Assembly: GCA_017556745.1 (NCBI GenBank) | Contig: JAFYMF010000013.1 | Coordinates: 1 to 45,818, forward strand | Source of the DNA: Clostridia bacterium | Lineage (GTDB): Bacteria; Bacillota; Clostridia; Oscillospirales; CAG-272 | Length of the DNA: 45,818 nucleotides | Direction: 5' to 3' | Shown here: positions 1 to 12,423 of the stretch, piece by piece | How the letters are laid out: each line of letters opens with the position of its first letter | Position numbering within the stretch: position 1 is the stretch's first letter | The notes under the pieces: generated by a model | Told to the model about the DNA's origin: nothing | The model's database searches: none | The model's input: only the letters and a program-made list of their open reading frames with translations | Made by a program: the position numbers and the translations under genes

Positions 1-431
1 TCATCAACGAGGTCGCACTTGTTCATGAATACAACGATTGCGGGAACGCCAACCTGACGAGCAAGAAGTACGTGCTCGCGGGTCTGCTGAAGGGGTCCGT
101 CAGATGCAGCAACAACAAGGATTGCGCCGTCCATCTGAGCAGCACCGGTGATCATGTTCTTAACGTAGTCAGCGTGGCCAGGGCAGTCAACGTGAGCATA
201 GTGACGAGCGTCAGTCTCATACTCAACGTGACGGGTATTAATGGTAATACCTCTTTCTCTCTCTTCGGGAGCGTTGTCGATCTGGTCGTAAGCAAGGAAC
301 TCAATGTTGTTGTTCTTGAGTGCAAGAGTCTTAGTGATCGCTGCAGTCAAGGTAGTCTTACCGTGGTCAACGTGACCGATGGTACCGATATTAACGTGGG
401 TTTTGGTTCTCTCAAATTTAGCCTTTGCCAT
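1..431 (-). CDS. tuf: Elongation factor Tu, N-terminal part (cut by window edge)
   Basis: EF-Tu is the GTPase that delivers aminoacyl-tRNA to the ribosome. The visible 143 residues begin [14 protein letters not shown] and continue with the G1 motif GHVDHGKT, followed by switch regions and an NKCD-type guanine-specificity motif close to the cut end. The ATG at 431 lies just behind an AGGAGG (440-445 on the complementary strand). The remaining two thirds, including domains 2 and 3, lie outside the window. It is the last visible gene of the str operon, 56 nt after fusA, and has no obvious promoter of its own in that gap. Confidence 0.97.
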   Translation of the reverse strand, partial: MAKAKFERTKTHVNIGTIGHVDHGKTTLTAAITKTLALKNNNIEFLAYDQIDNAPEERERGITINTRHVEYETDARHYAHVDCPGHADYVKNMITGAAQMDGAILVVAASDGPLQQTREHVLLARQVGVPAIVVFMNKCDLVD

Positions 432-487
432 TTTAATATCCTCCTAAATTTTATTTTTTAATTTAATTTTTTTATTTAAGACTTAAA

Positions 488-2569
<2,082 letters not shown>

Positions 2570-2614
2570 TGAGTTCTCCTTTCAAGTGGCAGGGTCTTTA
2601 CCCAGCCTCCTGTA

Positions 2615-3085
2615 TTAATATCTGTAATGTGCAAAAGCCTTGTTAGCTTCTGCCATCTTGTGAGTGTCTTCTTTCTTCTTGAATGCGCCGCCGGTGCTAT
2701 TCTTAGCATCCAGGATCTCTGCGCACAGACGCTCAGCCATAGTCTTCTCACCACGGGTTCTGGAATAGTTAACTATCCAGCGAAGTCCGAGAGTCTGCTT
2801 TCTCTCTGCTCTGACTTCCATGGGAACCTGGTAGGTAGAACCACCTACACGGCGAGCCTTAACTTCAAGCTGAGGCATAACGTTTTCAAGAGCCTGCTCA
2901 AAAGCCTCAAGACCATTCTGACCGGACTTAGCCTCGATCATCTGGAATGAATCATAAACGATCTTCTGTGCAACGCCTCTCTTACCGTCAAGCATGATAT
3001 TGTTAATCAGCTTGGTGACCAGCTTGGAATTGTAAAGCGGATCCGGTAATACGTCTCTCTTTGATATACGACCTCTTCTTGGCAC
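2615..3085 (-). CDS. rpsG: 30S ribosomal protein S7
   Basis: S7 is a primary 16S rRNA-binding protein that organises the head of the small subunit and contacts the E-site tRNA. The 156-residue product has the typical start [17 protein letters not shown], the [12 protein letters not shown] motif and the C-terminal [13 protein letters not shown] chose the GTG at 3085, which sits 8 nt behind AAGGAGG. The longer frame starting at 3103 would begin on top of the ribosome-binding site, so I rejected it. The gene lies between rpsL and fusA. S7 is a known translational autorepressor of str operons in other bacteria, but no such site is demonstrated here. Confidence 0.97.
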   Translation of the reverse strand: MPRRGRISKRDVLPDPLYNSKLVTKLINNIMLDGKRGVAQKIVYDSFQMIEAKSGQNGLEAFEQALENVMPQLEVKARRVGGSTYQVPMEVRAERKQTLGLRWIVNYSRTRGEKTMAERLCAEILDAKNSTGGAFKKKEDTHKMAEANKAFAHYRY

Positions 3086-3230
3086 TGATCTTCCCTCCTT
3101 CACAAAAAATGAATCTCATAGGTACTCGAAAGTTACCTCCCGTAAGCACTCAAAAACGAAGGCTAAATGATGTATAAACAATCATGATTACAGCACTACG
3201 TTAAACAAGTACTTGAGATTAACTTAAAAG

Positions 3231-3647
3231 TTATTTCTTCTTAGGACGCTTTGCGCCGTACTTGGAACGGCTCTGATTACGCTTGTCTACGCCCTGAGTA
3301 TCAAGCGCACCGCGGATGATGTGGTAACGACAACCGGGAAGGTCACGTACTCTACCGCCGCGAATAAGAACAACGGAGTGTTCCTGAAGGTTGTGGCCTA
3401 TACCGGGGATATAGGATGTTACCTCGAAACCGTTTGTAAGTCTTACTCTGGCGATCTTACGAAGAGCTGAGTTAGGCTTCTTCGGGGTTACGGTACTAAC
3501 TCTGGTGCAAACGCCACGCTTCTGGGGTGCACTCTGGTCAATGGGGCGATTCTTAAGGGTGTTAATTCCCTTCTGAAGTGCCTGCGCCTTGGACTTATAA
3601 ACCTTATCCTGTCTGCCCTGTCTAACGAGCTGATTAAAGGTTGGCAT
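3231..3647 (-). CDS. rpsL: 30S ribosomal protein S12
   Basis: S12 sits at the decoding centre and controls accuracy. The 138-residue protein starts [12 protein letters not shown] and carries the loop [13 protein letters not shown], whose lysines are classic streptomycin-resistance positions and here have the sensitive wild-type form. It ends in a basic GAKRPKKK. The ATG at 3647 follows an AGGAGG. The in-frame upstream start at 3686 was rejected because it precedes that ribosome site. The gene is the first of the rpsL-rpsG-fusA-tuf unit and has its own promoter (3769-3798) and leader hairpin (3690-3723). The L7Ae-like gene often found between rpoC and rpsL in Firmicutes is absent. Confidence 0.97.
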   Translation of the reverse strand: MPTFNQLVRQGRQDKVYKSKAQALQKGINTLKNRPIDQSAPQKRGVCTRVSTVTPKKPNSALRKIARVRLTNGFEVTSYIPGIGHNLQEHSVVLIRGGRVRDLPGCRYHIIRGALDTQGVDKRNQSRSKYGAKRPKKK

Positions 3648-3689
3648 GTCTTTCCTCCTTTTCTTCTGTAATCGTTGTTTATACATACA

Positions 3690-3723
3690 ACCGCGCGACA
3701 GAGGTACTCCTCTGCCGTGCGGT
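3690..3723 (-). promoter_or_regulatory. Leader hairpin upstream of rpsL
   Basis: An imperfect 15-bp inverted repeat (arms 3690-3704 and 3709-3723, loop of 4) lies between the predicted rpsL transcription start and its start codon. On the transcribed strand it has one G-U pair and one mismatch. No U-run follows, so it does not look like a simple terminator. A protein-binding leader or an mRNA-stabilising 5' hairpin is plausible but inferred. Confidence 0.55.
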
Positions 3724-3768
3724 GGTATATCGTAATTAATGCAAACTACACAGTTCGCAACATCATAT

Positions 3769-3798
3769 ATTATATCACCATATCCATGGGTTTGTCAA
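3769..3798 (-). promoter_or_regulatory. Sigma-A-type promoter for rpsL-rpsG-fusA-tuf
   Basis: Read on the minus strand there is a perfect TTGACA (3793-3798), an 18-nt spacer and a perfect TATAAT (3769-3774). It lies in the rpoC-rpsL gap, so the str genes can be transcribed independently of rpoBC. Confidence 0.85.
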
Positions 3799-3838
3799 GA
3801 GATTTATTAATGTTTTAACATTAGCACAAAAACAGTTA

Positions 3839-6800
3839 TTAAACCGCCATGCTATTTGTATCTTCTCCGTCATTTTCTGAGATAATTTCATCATCTGCAT
3901 CGTTCTGAACGGCAGAAGTCTGCTCGACCTCAACATTTCTGTATCTGGTCATACCGGTACCTGCAGGTATCAGCTTACCGATGATAACGTTCTCCTTAAG
4001 TCCCACAAGGTGATCCACCTTACCGCGGATAGCCGCCTCGGTAAGAACCTTGGTGGTTTCCTGGAAGGAACAAGCACTAAGGAAGGACTCGGTAAGGATA
4101 GATGCTTTGGTGATACCGAGAAGAACCTCGGTGTTCTTTGCAAGGCAAAGATCTCTCTCACCTGCATCGATTCTCGCCTGGATACGCTCGTTCTCGCTCT
4201 CGAATTCGCTGACATCGATAAGAGATCCAACAAGAAGATCGGTATCACCGGAATCCTCGACTCTGGTCTTACGGGTCATCTGACGCGCAATAACCTCGAT
4301 ATGCTTATCGTTGATATCAACACCCTGAGAACGGTAAACTCTCTGTACCTCACGGATAATATAATCGTAAGCGGCACCAATACCGTTGATCTTTGTAATG
4401 TCGGCAGGACTCATATCACCCTCGGTAAGAGCTTGACCGCGGGTAACTCTGTCACCCTCGCTTACGATCATTCTGAGACCGAAAGGAACGGGATAAGCGA
4501 ACTCGTTTCCGGCATCGTCTGTAATAACTATACCGCGCATACGCTTAATGTCCTGAATTGAGACTGTACCGTCAGCCTCAGAAAGAATAGCAGTCTTCTT
4601 GGGACGGCGAGCCTCAAAGAGTTCTTCAACTCGAGGAAGACCCTGAGTAATGTTGGAACCTGCAACACCACCGGTATGGAAGGTACGCATAGTAAGCTGT
4701 GTACCGGGTTCACCGATAGACTGAGCTGCGATGATACCGACAGCCTCACCAACATTAACCGCCTTGCCGGAAGAAAGGTCTGAACCGTAACAGTGAGAAC
4801 AGATACCCTGCTTGGAACGGCACTTAAGAATGGTACGGATCTGTACCTTCTTGATACCTGCATTAACGATCTTGTCAGCGATCTTCTCGGTGATGATGTT
4901 GTCATTCTCGATAATTACCTCACCGGTGTTCGGGTCAACAACGTCGCCGATAGTGTAACGGCCAACAAGTCTGTCCTTAAGGGGCTCAATAATACGCTCG
5001 GATGATCCTGCACCTGCAACGTCAACAATATCGCTGACCCAAGTACCCTCGGTAGCACCGCAGTTTTCCTCACGGATAACGATGTTCTGAGCAACGTCAA
5101 CAAGACGTCTGGTAAGGTAACCGGAGTCTGCGGTACGAAGCGCGGTATCAGAAAGGGATTTACGCGCACCACGAGCTGCCATGAAATACTCAAGGATATT
5201 AAGTCCTTCACGGAAGTTAGACTTAATCGGAATCTCCATGGTCTTACCGTTGGTAGCAAACATAAGTCCACGCATACCTGCAAGCTGACGCATCTGTACG
5301 ATACTTCCTCGCGCACCGGAATCACTCATCATCTTGATGGAGTTAAATTTATCGAAACTGTTCTGAAGAGCAGCAGTAACCTCCTCGGTTGTCTGCTCCC
5401 AGATCTTAACTACGCTCTCATAACGCTCTTCCTCGGAAAGCTCACCCATGAGGAAGTGCTCGGATACTTCTTCAACCTTCTTCTGTGCCGCAGCAATAAG
5501 AGCAGGCTTCTCCTTGGGAACTGCCATATCCTTAACGGAGATGGAGATCGATCCTCTGGTAGAATACTTAAAGCCCATTGCCTTGATATTATCAAGAACA
5601 CCGGCAGTCTCGGAAAGGCTGTGATACTTGATACAACGGTCAACGATCTTACCGAGTTCTTTCTTTCCGGTAACAAAGTCAACCTCAAGATCGAAAAACT
5701 TCTCGGGATCGGTTCTGTCAACAAAGCCGAGATCCTGAGGAATAGACCGGTTGAATATAAGACGGCCAAGAGTAGCATCTATGATCTTGCTCTCGGTAAC
5801 ACCGTCTCTCTCCTTGAATACGCGAACGCGTATAGGAGCATGGAGGCCAAGCTGATGATTTTCATAAGCCATCATAGCCTCGTCAAAGTCCTTGAATACT
5901 CTTCCCTCACCGATTTCGCCTTCCTTAACTATAGTAAGATAGAAGGAACCGAGAATCATATCCTGAGAAGGAACCGCAACGGCACGACCGTCTGCAGGCT
6001 TAAGCAGGTTATTGGCAGAGAGCATGAGGAATCTTGCCTCAGCCTGAGCCTCTGCGGAAAGAGGTACGTGTACAGGCATCTGGTCACCGTCGAAGTCTGC
6101 GTTGAACGCGGAACATACAAGGGGATGAAGTTTGATAGCTCTACCCTCAACGAGAACAGGCTCGAATGCCTGAATGGAAAGACGGTGAAGTGTAGGCGCA
6201 CGGTTAAGGAGTACGGGATGCTCCTTAATTACGTTTTCAAGTGCGTCCCAAACATCTGCGTCCACCTTATCAACTTTCTTCTTAGCCTCCTTGATATTGG
6301 AAGCCTTCTGAGTCTCAACCAGGCGCTTCATAACGAAGGGCTTGAAGAGCTCAAGTGCCATTTCCTTAGGAAGACCGCACTGATAGAGCTTAAGGTTGGG
6401 ACCCACGACGATAACTGAACGTCCGGAATAGTCAACTCGCTTACCAAGAAGGTTCTGACGGAAGCGTCCCTGCTTACCGCGGAGCATCTCGGAAAGAGAC
6501 TTGAGAGGACGGTTATTGGGGCCGGTAACGGGCTTACCACGGCGGCCATTGTCAATAAGGGCATCAACCGCTTCCTGAAGCATACGCTTCTCGTTACGGA
6601 TGATTATCTCAGGAGCGCGGAGCTCCATGAGCTTCTTAAGACGGTTGTTACGGTTAATTACTCTTCTGTAAAGATCGTTAAGGTCGGATGTTGCGAAACG
6701 GCCACCGTCAAGCTGTACCATGGGTCTGATCTCAGGAGAGATAACAGGTACAACATCGAGAACCATCCACTCAGGGCGGTTATCGGACTTACGGAATGCC

Positions 6801-7438
6801 TCAACGACCTCAAGTCTCTTGATTATGCGGAGCTTCTTCTGACCGGTAGCGGTAGCAAGCTCTGCCTTAAGCTCCTCAGAAAGCTTGTTGATATCAAGCT
6901 CGGAAAGAAGCTCCTTTATAGCCTCCGCACCCATGCCGACACGGAAGTCATTCTCATAACGTTCATAATAGCTACGGTACTCGCTGTCCTTAAGAAGCTG
7001 ACCCTTGGTAAGAGGGGTAGATCCGGGATCAATAACGATGTACTGAGCAAAGTAAAGAACGTTCTCAAGTACTCTGGGAGAAATGTCGAGAAGGAGACCC
7101 ATTCTGGAGGGGATAGCACGGAAATACCAGATGTGAGATACGGGAGCCGCAAGCTCGATGTGACCCATACGCTCACGACGTACCTTCTTGGTAGTTACCT
7201 CAACGCCGCACTTCTCACATACCTTACCCTTGTGACGAACTCTCTTATACTTTCCGCAGAGACATTCCCAGTCCTTGGTAGGACCAAAGATACGCTCGCA
7301 GAAGAGACCGTCGCGCTCTGCTTTAAGAGTACGGTAGTTTATAGTCTCAGGCTTTTTTACCTCACCGTGAGACCAGCTTCTGATCATTTCAGGAGAAGCC
7401 AGACCTATCTTTATAGAATCGAATGCATTACGTTCCAT
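3839..7438 (-). CDS. rpoC: DNA-directed RNA polymerase subunit beta'
   Basis: This is the catalytic clamp subunit of RNA polymerase. At 1199 residues it has the usual Firmicutes length, without the large insertions seen in Proteobacteria. Visible landmarks are the N-terminal zinc finger ([20 protein letters not shown]), the lid/rudder region, the magnesium-binding NADFDGDQM aspartate triad, the bridge-helix and trigger-loop segment including [12 protein letters not shown], and the second zinc site [11 protein letters not shown]. The ATG at 7438 follows AAAGGAGG and lies 19 nt behind rpoB. One oddity is that the usually invariant alanine after NADFDGDQM is proline here (codon 6074-6076). Confidence 0.99.
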   Translation of the reverse strand: MERNAFDSIKIGLASPEMIRSWSHGEVKKPETINYRTLKAERDGLFCERIFGPTKDWECLCGKYKRVRHKGKVCEKCGVEVTTKKVRRERMGHIELAAPVSHIWYFRAIPSRMGLLLDISPRVLENVLYFAQYIVIDPGSTPLTKGQLLKDSEYRSYYERYENDFRVGMGAEAIKELLSELDINKLSEELKAELATATGQKKLRIIKRLEVVEAFRKSDNRPEWMVLDVVPVISPEIRPMVQLDGGRFATSDLNDLYRRVINRNNRLKKLMELRAPEIIIRNEKRMLQEAVDALIDNGRRGKPVTGPNNRPLKSLSEMLRGKQGRFRQNLLGKRVDYSGRSVIVVGPNLKLYQCGLPKEMALELFKPFVMKRLVETQKASNIKEAKKKVDKVDADVWDALENVIKEHPVLLNRAPTLHRLSIQAFEPVLVEGRAIKLHPLVCSAFNADFDGDQMPVHVPLSAEAQAEARFLMLSANNLLKPADGRAVAVPSQDMILGSFYLTIVKEGEIGEGRVFKDFDEAMMAYENHQLGLHAPIRVRVFKERDGVTESKIIDATLGRLIFNRSIPQDLGFVDRTDPEKFFDLEVDFVTGKKELGKIVDRCIKYHSLSETAGVLDNIKAMGFKYSTRGSISISVKDMAVPKEKPALIAAAQKKVEEVSEHFLMGELSEEERYESVVKIWEQTTEEVTAALQNSFDKFNSIKMMSDSGARGSIVQMRQLAGMRGLMFATNGKTMEIPIKSNFREGLNILEYFMAARGARKSLSDTALRTADSGYLTRRLVDVAQNIVIREENCGATEGTWVSDIVDVAGAGSSERIIEPLKDRLVGRYTIGDVVDPNTGEVIIENDNIITEKIADKIVNAGIKKVQIRTILKCRSKQGICSHCYGSDLSSGKAVNVGEAVGIIAAQSIGEPGTQLTMRTFHTGGVAGSNITQGLPRVEELFEARRPKKTAILSEADGTVSIQDIKRMRGIVITDDAGNEFAYPVPFGLRMIVSEGDRVTRGQALTEGDMSPADITKINGIGAAYDYIIREVQRVYRSQGVDINDKHIEVIARQMTRKTRVEDSGDTDLLVGSLIDVSEFESENERIQARIDAGERDLCLAKNTEVLLGITKASILTESFLSACSFQETTKVLTEAAIRGKVDHLVGLKENVIIGKLIPAGTGMTRYRNVEVEQTSAVQNDADDEIISENDGEDTNSMAV

Positions 7439-7457
7439 TAAGCTGTTCCTCCTTTAA

Positions 7458-10400
7458 TTATATTTCATCCGAATAGTCATCGGTTTCTTCGTATATGGAT
7501 TCTTCGTCAAATTCAAAGTCATCATCGCTGTCCTTATCACTGTCAAACTCGCTGTCAGTATAGGAATCATAGAGATCGCTGGTCTCAACGCTTTCACCGA
7601 CCTCATCAGCGGTAACAGTGGTGTTCTCGGGCATATCGTTATCCTCAAGCTCGGACAGCTCTATCTCGTTACCATCTGCATCAAGCACACGGATATCAAG
7701 AGCAAGAGACTGAAGCTCCTTGACCATAACCTTGAAGGACTCGGGAATGCCGGGAGTAGGAATATTCTGACCCTTAACAATAGCCTCGTAGGTCTTAACA
7801 CGTCCGGTAACGTCGTCACTCTTAACAGTAAGTATCTCCTGAAGAGTATAAGCCGCACCGTATGCCTCAAGTGCCCAAACCTCCATCTCACCGAAACGCT
7901 GACCACCGAACTGAGCTTTACCGCCCAGAGGCTGCTGAGTAACGAGAGAGTAAGGACCTGTACTACGTGCGTGGATCTTATCGTCAACCAGGTGGTGAAG
8001 CTTGAGGTAGTACATTATACCAACAGTTACGGGGTTATCGAATGGCTCACCGGTACGACCATCATAAAGAATGGTCTTACCATCTTCGCGAAGGCCTGCA
8101 TCGCGCAGACACTGGGAAATATCTTCCTCGTTTGCTCCGTTGAATACGGGGGTCATGATCTTCCAGCCCAGCTTCTTAGCAGCAATACCGAGGTGAACCT
8201 CGAGCACCTGACCGATATTCATTCGGGAAGGAACGCCCAAAGGGTTAAGAACTATATCAAGAGGAGTACCGTCGGGAAGGAAAGGCATATCCTCAGGGGG
8301 AAGTATACGGGATACGACACCCTTGTTACCGTGACGGCCCGCCATCTTATCACCCACAGAGATCTTTCTCTTCTGTGCGATATATACGCGGACTACCTTG
8401 TTAACACCGGGAGGAAGCTCATCTCCTGCCTCACGTGAATATTCCTTAACGTCAACAACGATACCGGATTCACCGTGGGGAAGACGGAGAGAAGTATCTC
8501 TTACCTCTCTTGACTTCTCACCGAAGATTGCACGGAGAAGTCTCTCTTCTGCGGTAAGCTCGGTCTCTCCCTTGGGAGTTACCTTACCGACGAGGATATC
8601 GCCGGCTCTTACCTCGGTACCGCACTTAACGATACCGTCTGCGTTAAGATCCTTGAGAGCATCGTCGCCCATATTGGGGATCTCACGGGTTATCTCTTCC
8701 GGACCGAGCTTGGTGTCTCTGGCCTCGTGAGAATATTCCTCTATATGAATGGAAGTATAAACGTCATCGCGAACAAGACGCTCGTTAAGAAGTACCGCGT
8801 CCTCGTAGTTATAACCTTCCCAGGTCATAAATCCGATAAGTGCATTCTTACCGAGAGCAATCTCACCGTTATCGGTAGCGGGACCGTCAGCGATTACCTG
8901 ACCCTTTTCAACGTACTCGTCGCAGGAAACGATAGGACGCTGGTTTACACAGGTGCTCTGGTTAGAGCGCTTGAACTTGATAAGATGGTAGTTATCCTTA
9001 GTACCGTCCTCACGGCGGATAGTAATATCGTCAGCGGTAACTCTCTCAACGATACCTGCCTCTTTTGCACAGATAACAACGCCGGAGTCAACAGCTGCCT
9101 TATACTCCATACCGGTACCGACGATAGGAGAGTCACAAACAAGAAGCGGTACAGCCTGCTTCTGCATGTTTGATCCCATCAGCGCACGGGAGTTATCGTC
9201 ATTCTCAAGGAAGGGGATCATTGCGGTAGCAACGGAAACCACCATCTTGGGAGAAACGTCCATGAAGTGTACTTTTGAGGGCTCTATCTCAATGAACTCG
9301 GAACGATCACGGGCAACAACTCTCTTGTTTATGAATCTGCCGTTCTCGTCAAGAGGCTCGTTTGCCTGAGCGATAACATAGTTATCCTCAACGTCAGCGG
9401 TCATGTATACGATCTCATCGGTAACACAACCGGTCTCGGGATCTACCTTGCGGTAAGGAGCCTCGATAAAGCCGTACTCAGAGATGCGAGCAAAGGTTGA
9501 AAGGTAAGAAATAAGTCCGATGTTAGGACCTTCGGGGGTCTCGATGGGACACATTCTACCGTAGTGAGTATAGTGAACGTCACGAACCTCAAAAGATGCA
9601 CGGTCTCTTGACAGACCGCCGGGACCCAGTGCGGAAAGACGGCGCTTATGAGTAAGCTCTGCCAGAGGGTTAGACTGATCCATGAACTGGGAAAGGGGAG
9701 AGGATCCGAAGAACTCCTTGATGGCAGTAACAACGGGACGAATATTAATAAGTGTCTGAGGAGTAAGGGTCTCGCTGTCCTGAACAGTCATACGCTCCTT
9801 AACGATCTTGTCCATTCTGGAAAGACCGATACGCATCTGGTTCTGAAGGAGCTCACCTACAGAACGGAGACGACGGTTACCGAGATGGTCGATATCATCG
9901 GTAACACCTGCGTCATATGCAAGACCGAGTATATAGTTAATTGAAGAGAATATATCATCGTTGGTTACAGTCTTGGGGCAAAGCTCTGCAATGCGGCGCT
10001 TAGCCTCTGCCTTAAGAGCATCAACGTCATCTCCGAACTGTTCCTGGAGCTCAAGAAGAACGGAAAGCTTCGCCTTCTCTGAAACACCACAGTCCTTAAG
10101 ATCGTAACCGAGAACATATTCAGGCTCGATAGCGCCGTTGGAGAATACCTTGATCTCCTCGCCGTTCTCTACCTGAAGAAATACCTCGTTTACACCCGCG
10201 TGCTCTATGACCATAGCCTCATCCTTGGTAAGATGCTTGCCTGCCTCGAAAAGAAGCTCACCGGTAATGGGGCTGATAACGGGACGAGCAAGGGTATGAC
10301 CTGCTATACGGTGACCGATAGCAAGCTTCTTGTCGTACTTGTAACGGCCAACGGGATAGAGATCGTATCTCTTAGGATCGTAGAAAAGATTGTTGATAAG

Positions 10401-11183
10401 GATTTTAGCACTCTCAACAAGAGGAGGCTCACCGGGACGGAGCTTCTTATAAATCTCTTTAAGTGCCTCGTCGCCGACGGTGGTATTATTCTCATCGGCT
10501 GCACGCTGACAATCGTCCTTCTCAAGAGTAGCCTTAAGACGAACGTCCTCACCGAACATCTCATATATTTGAGCCTCGCTCTCGATACCGAGAGCACGAA
10601 TCAACACAGTGATCGGAAGTTTACGGTTCTTATCTATTCTGACATAGAATACATCATTTGTATCTATTTCATATTCAAGCCATGCTCCGCGGTAAGGGAT
10701 CACGGTAGAAGTAAATGTACGCTTACCTGTTTTATCAACAAGACTATCGTAATAAATGCCGGGGGAACGAACTATCTGGGAAACGATAACGCGCTCTGCA
10801 CCGTTAATGACAAAAGTACCGTTATCTGTCATGAGGGGGAAATCACCCATGAATATTTCCGACTGCTTTACTTCACCGGTAAGCTTGTTGGAAAGACGTA
10901 CGTTTACCTTAAGGGGTGCGGCGTAGTTAACGTCGCGCTCCTTACACTCCTCAACCGGATACTTTGCAACCGGGTCGATGGTGTAGGAAACGAACTCAAT
11001 AAACAGATTGCCCGAGTAGTCGCTGATGGGCGATACATCGCGCAGTACTTCCATCAAACCCTCGTCAAGGAACCATTGAAACGAATCCTTCTGTATCTCT
11101 ATCAGGTTAGGCATTTCAAGGGTCTCGTCGATCTTTGCAAAACTCATTCTGACGTTTTTGCCAAGTTTCTGGGGTTTGACCAT
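7458..11183 (-). CDS. rpoB: DNA-directed RNA polymerase subunit beta
   Basis: The beta subunit forms the second half of the active-centre cleft and the rifampicin pocket. The product is 1241 residues from [18 protein letters not shown]. The rifampicin region is wild-type-like ([26 protein letters not shown]), and the C-terminal part has the [13 protein letters not shown] segment. The tail after about residue 1195 is strongly acidic, with runs of D, E and S. ATG 11183 is chosen because homology starts there; GTG 11189 is better spaced from the GGAG and cannot be excluded. The 46-codon upstream in-frame extension has no ribosome site and was rejected. rplJ and rplL, which usually precede rpoB, are absent here. 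Confidence 0.98.
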   Translation of the reverse strand: MVKPQKLGKNVRMSFAKIDETLEMPNLIEIQKDSFQWFLDEGLMEVLRDVSPISDYSGNLFIEFVSYTIDPVAKYPVEECKERDVNYAAPLKVNVRLSNKLTGEVKQSEIFMGDFPLMTDNGTFVINGAERVIVSQIVRSPGIYYDSLVDKTGKRTFTSTVIPYRGAWLEYEIDTNDVFYVRIDKNRKLPITVLIRALGIESEAQIYEMFGEDVRLKATLEKDDCQRAADENNTTVGDEALKEIYKKLRPGEPPLVESAKILINNLFYDPKRYDLYPVGRYKYDKKLAIGHRIAGHTLARPVISPITGELLFEAGKHLTKDEAMVIEHAGVNEVFLQVENGEEIKVFSNGAIEPEYVLGYDLKDCGVSEKAKLSVLLELQEQFGDDVDALKAEAKRRIAELCPKTVTNDDIFSSINYILGLAYDAGVTDDIDHLGNRRLRSVGELLQNQMRIGLSRMDKIVKERMTVQDSETLTPQTLINIRPVVTAIKEFFGSSPLSQFMDQSNPLAELTHKRRLSALGPGGLSRDRASFEVRDVHYTHYGRMCPIETPEGPNIGLISYLSTFARISEYGFIEAPYRKVDPETGCVTDEIVYMTADVEDNYVIAQANEPLDENGRFINKRVVARDRSEFIEIEPSKVHFMDVSPKMVVSVATAMIPFLENDDNSRALMGSNMQKQAVPLLVCDSPIVGTGMEYKAAVDSGVVICAKEAGIVERVTADDITIRREDGTKDNYHLIKFKRSNQSTCVNQRPIVSCDEYVEKGQVIADGPATDNGEIALGKNALIGFMTWEGYNYEDAVLLNERLVRDDVYTSIHIEEYSHEARDTKLGPEEITREIPNMGDDALKDLNADGIVKCGTEVRAGDILVGKVTPKGETELTAEERLLRAIFGEKSREVRDTSLRLPHGESGIVVDVKEYSREAGDELPPGVNKVVRVYIAQKRKISVGDKMAGRHGNKGVVSRILPPEDMPFLPDGTPLDIVLNPLGVPSRMNIGQVLEVHLGIAAKKLGWKIMTPVFNGANEEDISQCLRDAGLREDGKTILYDGRTGEPFDNPVTVGIMYYLKLHHLVDDKIHARSTGPYSLVTQQPLGGKAQFGGQRFGEMEVWALEAYGAAYTLQEILTVKSDDVTGRVKTYEAIVKGQNIPTPGIPESFKVMVKELQSLALDIRVLDADGNEIELSELEDNDMPENTTVTADEVGESVETSDLYDSYTDSEFDSDKDSDDDFEFDEESIYEETDDYSDEI

Positions 11184-11349
11184 AAACACTATCACTCCAA
11201 TTCTATATTTATCGGTTCCACGCCGAAGCGAGAAAACCGGAAAAATCAGCTTATACAAAGAGCTTTCGACCTTAGAAAAAGCATGTATTTCGTCGCTTTT
11301 TGACACGGCAAAAACTTGCATTTATCTAAAAAACTCGATAGTACAAGCA
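11184..11349 (-). promoter_or_regulatory. Long 5' leader of rpoB
   Basis: The predicted start point near 11361 leaves about 175 untranslated bases ahead of rpoB. The stretch stays open in the rpoB frame by chance but has no ribosome-binding site ahead of its ATG (11321). I see no clear terminator or known riboswitch in it. Confidence 0.45.
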
Positions 11350-11361
11350 ATTATAATGCAG

Positions 11362-11396
11362 TATATAAGTATAGCACGTGTCAATGTCAATGTCAA
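11362..11396 (-). promoter_or_regulatory. Promoter of rpoB with three tandem TTGACA boxes
   Basis: On the minus strand the -35 hexamer TTGACA is repeated three times without a gap (11391-11396, 11385-11390, 11379-11384). The first is exactly 17 nt from TATACT (11368-11373) and the second exactly 17 nt from TATATA (11362-11367). Two overlapping sigma-A-type promoters 6 nt apart are therefore possible. This drives rpoB-rpoC and probably reads on into the str genes. Confidence 0.85.
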
Positions 11397-11448
11397 GATA
11401 TTTTTCCTCATTTTTCTAATTTTTTATAAAATGGTAGTTATTTTCCTA

Positions 11449-11477
11449 TTGCGGAATGACTTTTTTTGTGATAAAAT
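11449..11477 (+). promoter_or_regulatory. Promoter of the TIM-barrel isomerase gene
   Basis: TTGCGG (11449-11454), a 17-nt spacer and TAAAAT (11472-11477), with a TGA directly before the -10 that makes it extended-10-like. It is divergent from the rpoB promoter. Together these two promoters account for the 350-base gap between the genes. Confidence 0.65.
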
Positions 11478-11533
11478 GACATTTAGTCGCGCTTTAATCG
11501 GCTACACTCGGTTAAAAAGGAGAATTTTGAATC

Positions 11534-12367
11534 ATGAGTAACAAATACCGTCTTTACTGTTCAACGGGAACAATAATATCTAAATACAACGGTTTTGATT
11601 ATACTCTCATGAATACCGTCCTCTCTCCGATAGTAAAGGAGCTTTCTCTTGACGGATGTGAGTTCATGATGCTGACCGTATTCTATGAAAAGTTCGACGA
11701 AATCGTAAGATACATGGAAAAGGTAGGTATGACCTTCCCAATTCTCCATTCAGACAAGGAAATAGGTGTTCTTCTCGGCAACTGTACCGAAGAGGATGAC
11801 AGAGAGGCACTCCGCCGTTTTGACAAAAACTGCGCTTTTGCAAAAAGACTTTCCGCCGAAAAAACAGTAATTCACCTTTGGGGCGGGATAATTTCCGACA
11901 AGAATGCTCAGCACAATATTTCACTTGTGCCTGACCTCTGTGATATTGCAGAAAAGCACGGTATCACTCCCCTTTTCGAGAATATACCCTGTGCCGCGGC
12001 CGATCCCATAACGCATTGGGAGGAGATAAACTCTCTTGACAGCCGTGCACGCTTCATATACGATACCCGTTTCGGTGAATTCCACCGTCAAACCCCCGAC
12101 ATTCCAAGGCATCCTCTCTTCAAAGAAGGTCTTGTAGAGCACATGCACATCAGTGATTTTCTCGGGGAAAAGGGTGACTTCACACGTCTGCGTCCCATTC
12201 TCCATCCGGGGGAAGGTCAGATAGATTTTAAGAGCATATTCTCTGATATAGAGGCCGACGGTTACCGCGGCTCGATAACCCTTGAGTCACCTGTAGTCTT
12301 TGAGGACGGTTCTCTTGATACCGATAAACTTCGCCGTACTCTCTCATTCATCAAAGATAATATTTGA
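11534..12367 (+). CDS. Sugar phosphate isomerase/epimerase-like TIM-barrel protein
   Basis: A 277-residue protein of the xylose-isomerase-like / AP-endonuclease-2 fold. Candidate metal and substrate ligands lie at barrel-strand ends: VIHLWGG (about 112-118), the glutamate in PLFENIP, the aspartate in FIYDTRFGEFHRQ, HMHISDF, HPGEGQIDF and a late TLESP glutamate. These enzymes isomerise or epimerise ketoses or act on inositol-type substrates; which reaction applies here cannot be read from sequence. ATG 11534 follows AAAAAGGAG. It is a single-gene unit between its own promoter and the terminator at 12379-12413. An endonuclease IV role is unlikely because the typical endonuclease IV motifs are missing. 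Confidence 0.8.
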   Translation: MSNKYRLYCSTGTIISKYNGFDYTLMNTVLSPIVKELSLDGCEFMMLTVFYEKFDEIVRYMEKVGMTFPILHSDKEIGVLLGNCTEEDDREALRRFDKNCAFAKRLSAEKTVIHLWGGIISDKNAQHNISLVPDLCDIAEKHGITPLFENIPCAAADPITHWEEINSLDSRARFIYDTRFGEFHRQTPDIPRHPLFKEGLVEHMHISDFLGEKGDFTRLRPILHPGEGQIDFKSIFSDIEADGYRGSITLESPVVFEDGSLDTDKLRRTLSFIKDNI

Positions 12368-12378
12368 CAGTAAATCAA

Positions 12379-12413
12379 ATCTCCCCACGATGCATTTTAC
12401 ATCGTGGGGAGAT
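12379..12413. terminator. Bidirectional hairpin terminator
   Basis: A perfect 14-bp stem (12379-12392 with 12400-12413, loop of 7) is followed by CGTTTTATTTT on the plus strand. It sits between the convergent isomerase gene and the large lipoprotein gene and can serve both. Confidence 0.8.
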
Positions 12414-12423
12414 CGTTTTATTT

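Noticed and set aside
5456..6418. 320-codon plus-strand frame inside rpoC
   Set aside because: Antisense to highly conserved RpoC; it stays open because of codon bias. The long frame at 10200-11303 antisense to rpoB was rejected likewise.
11184..11321. 46-codon N-terminal extension of RpoB
   Set aside because: No ribosome-binding site at its ATG, and homology begins at MVKPQKLG.
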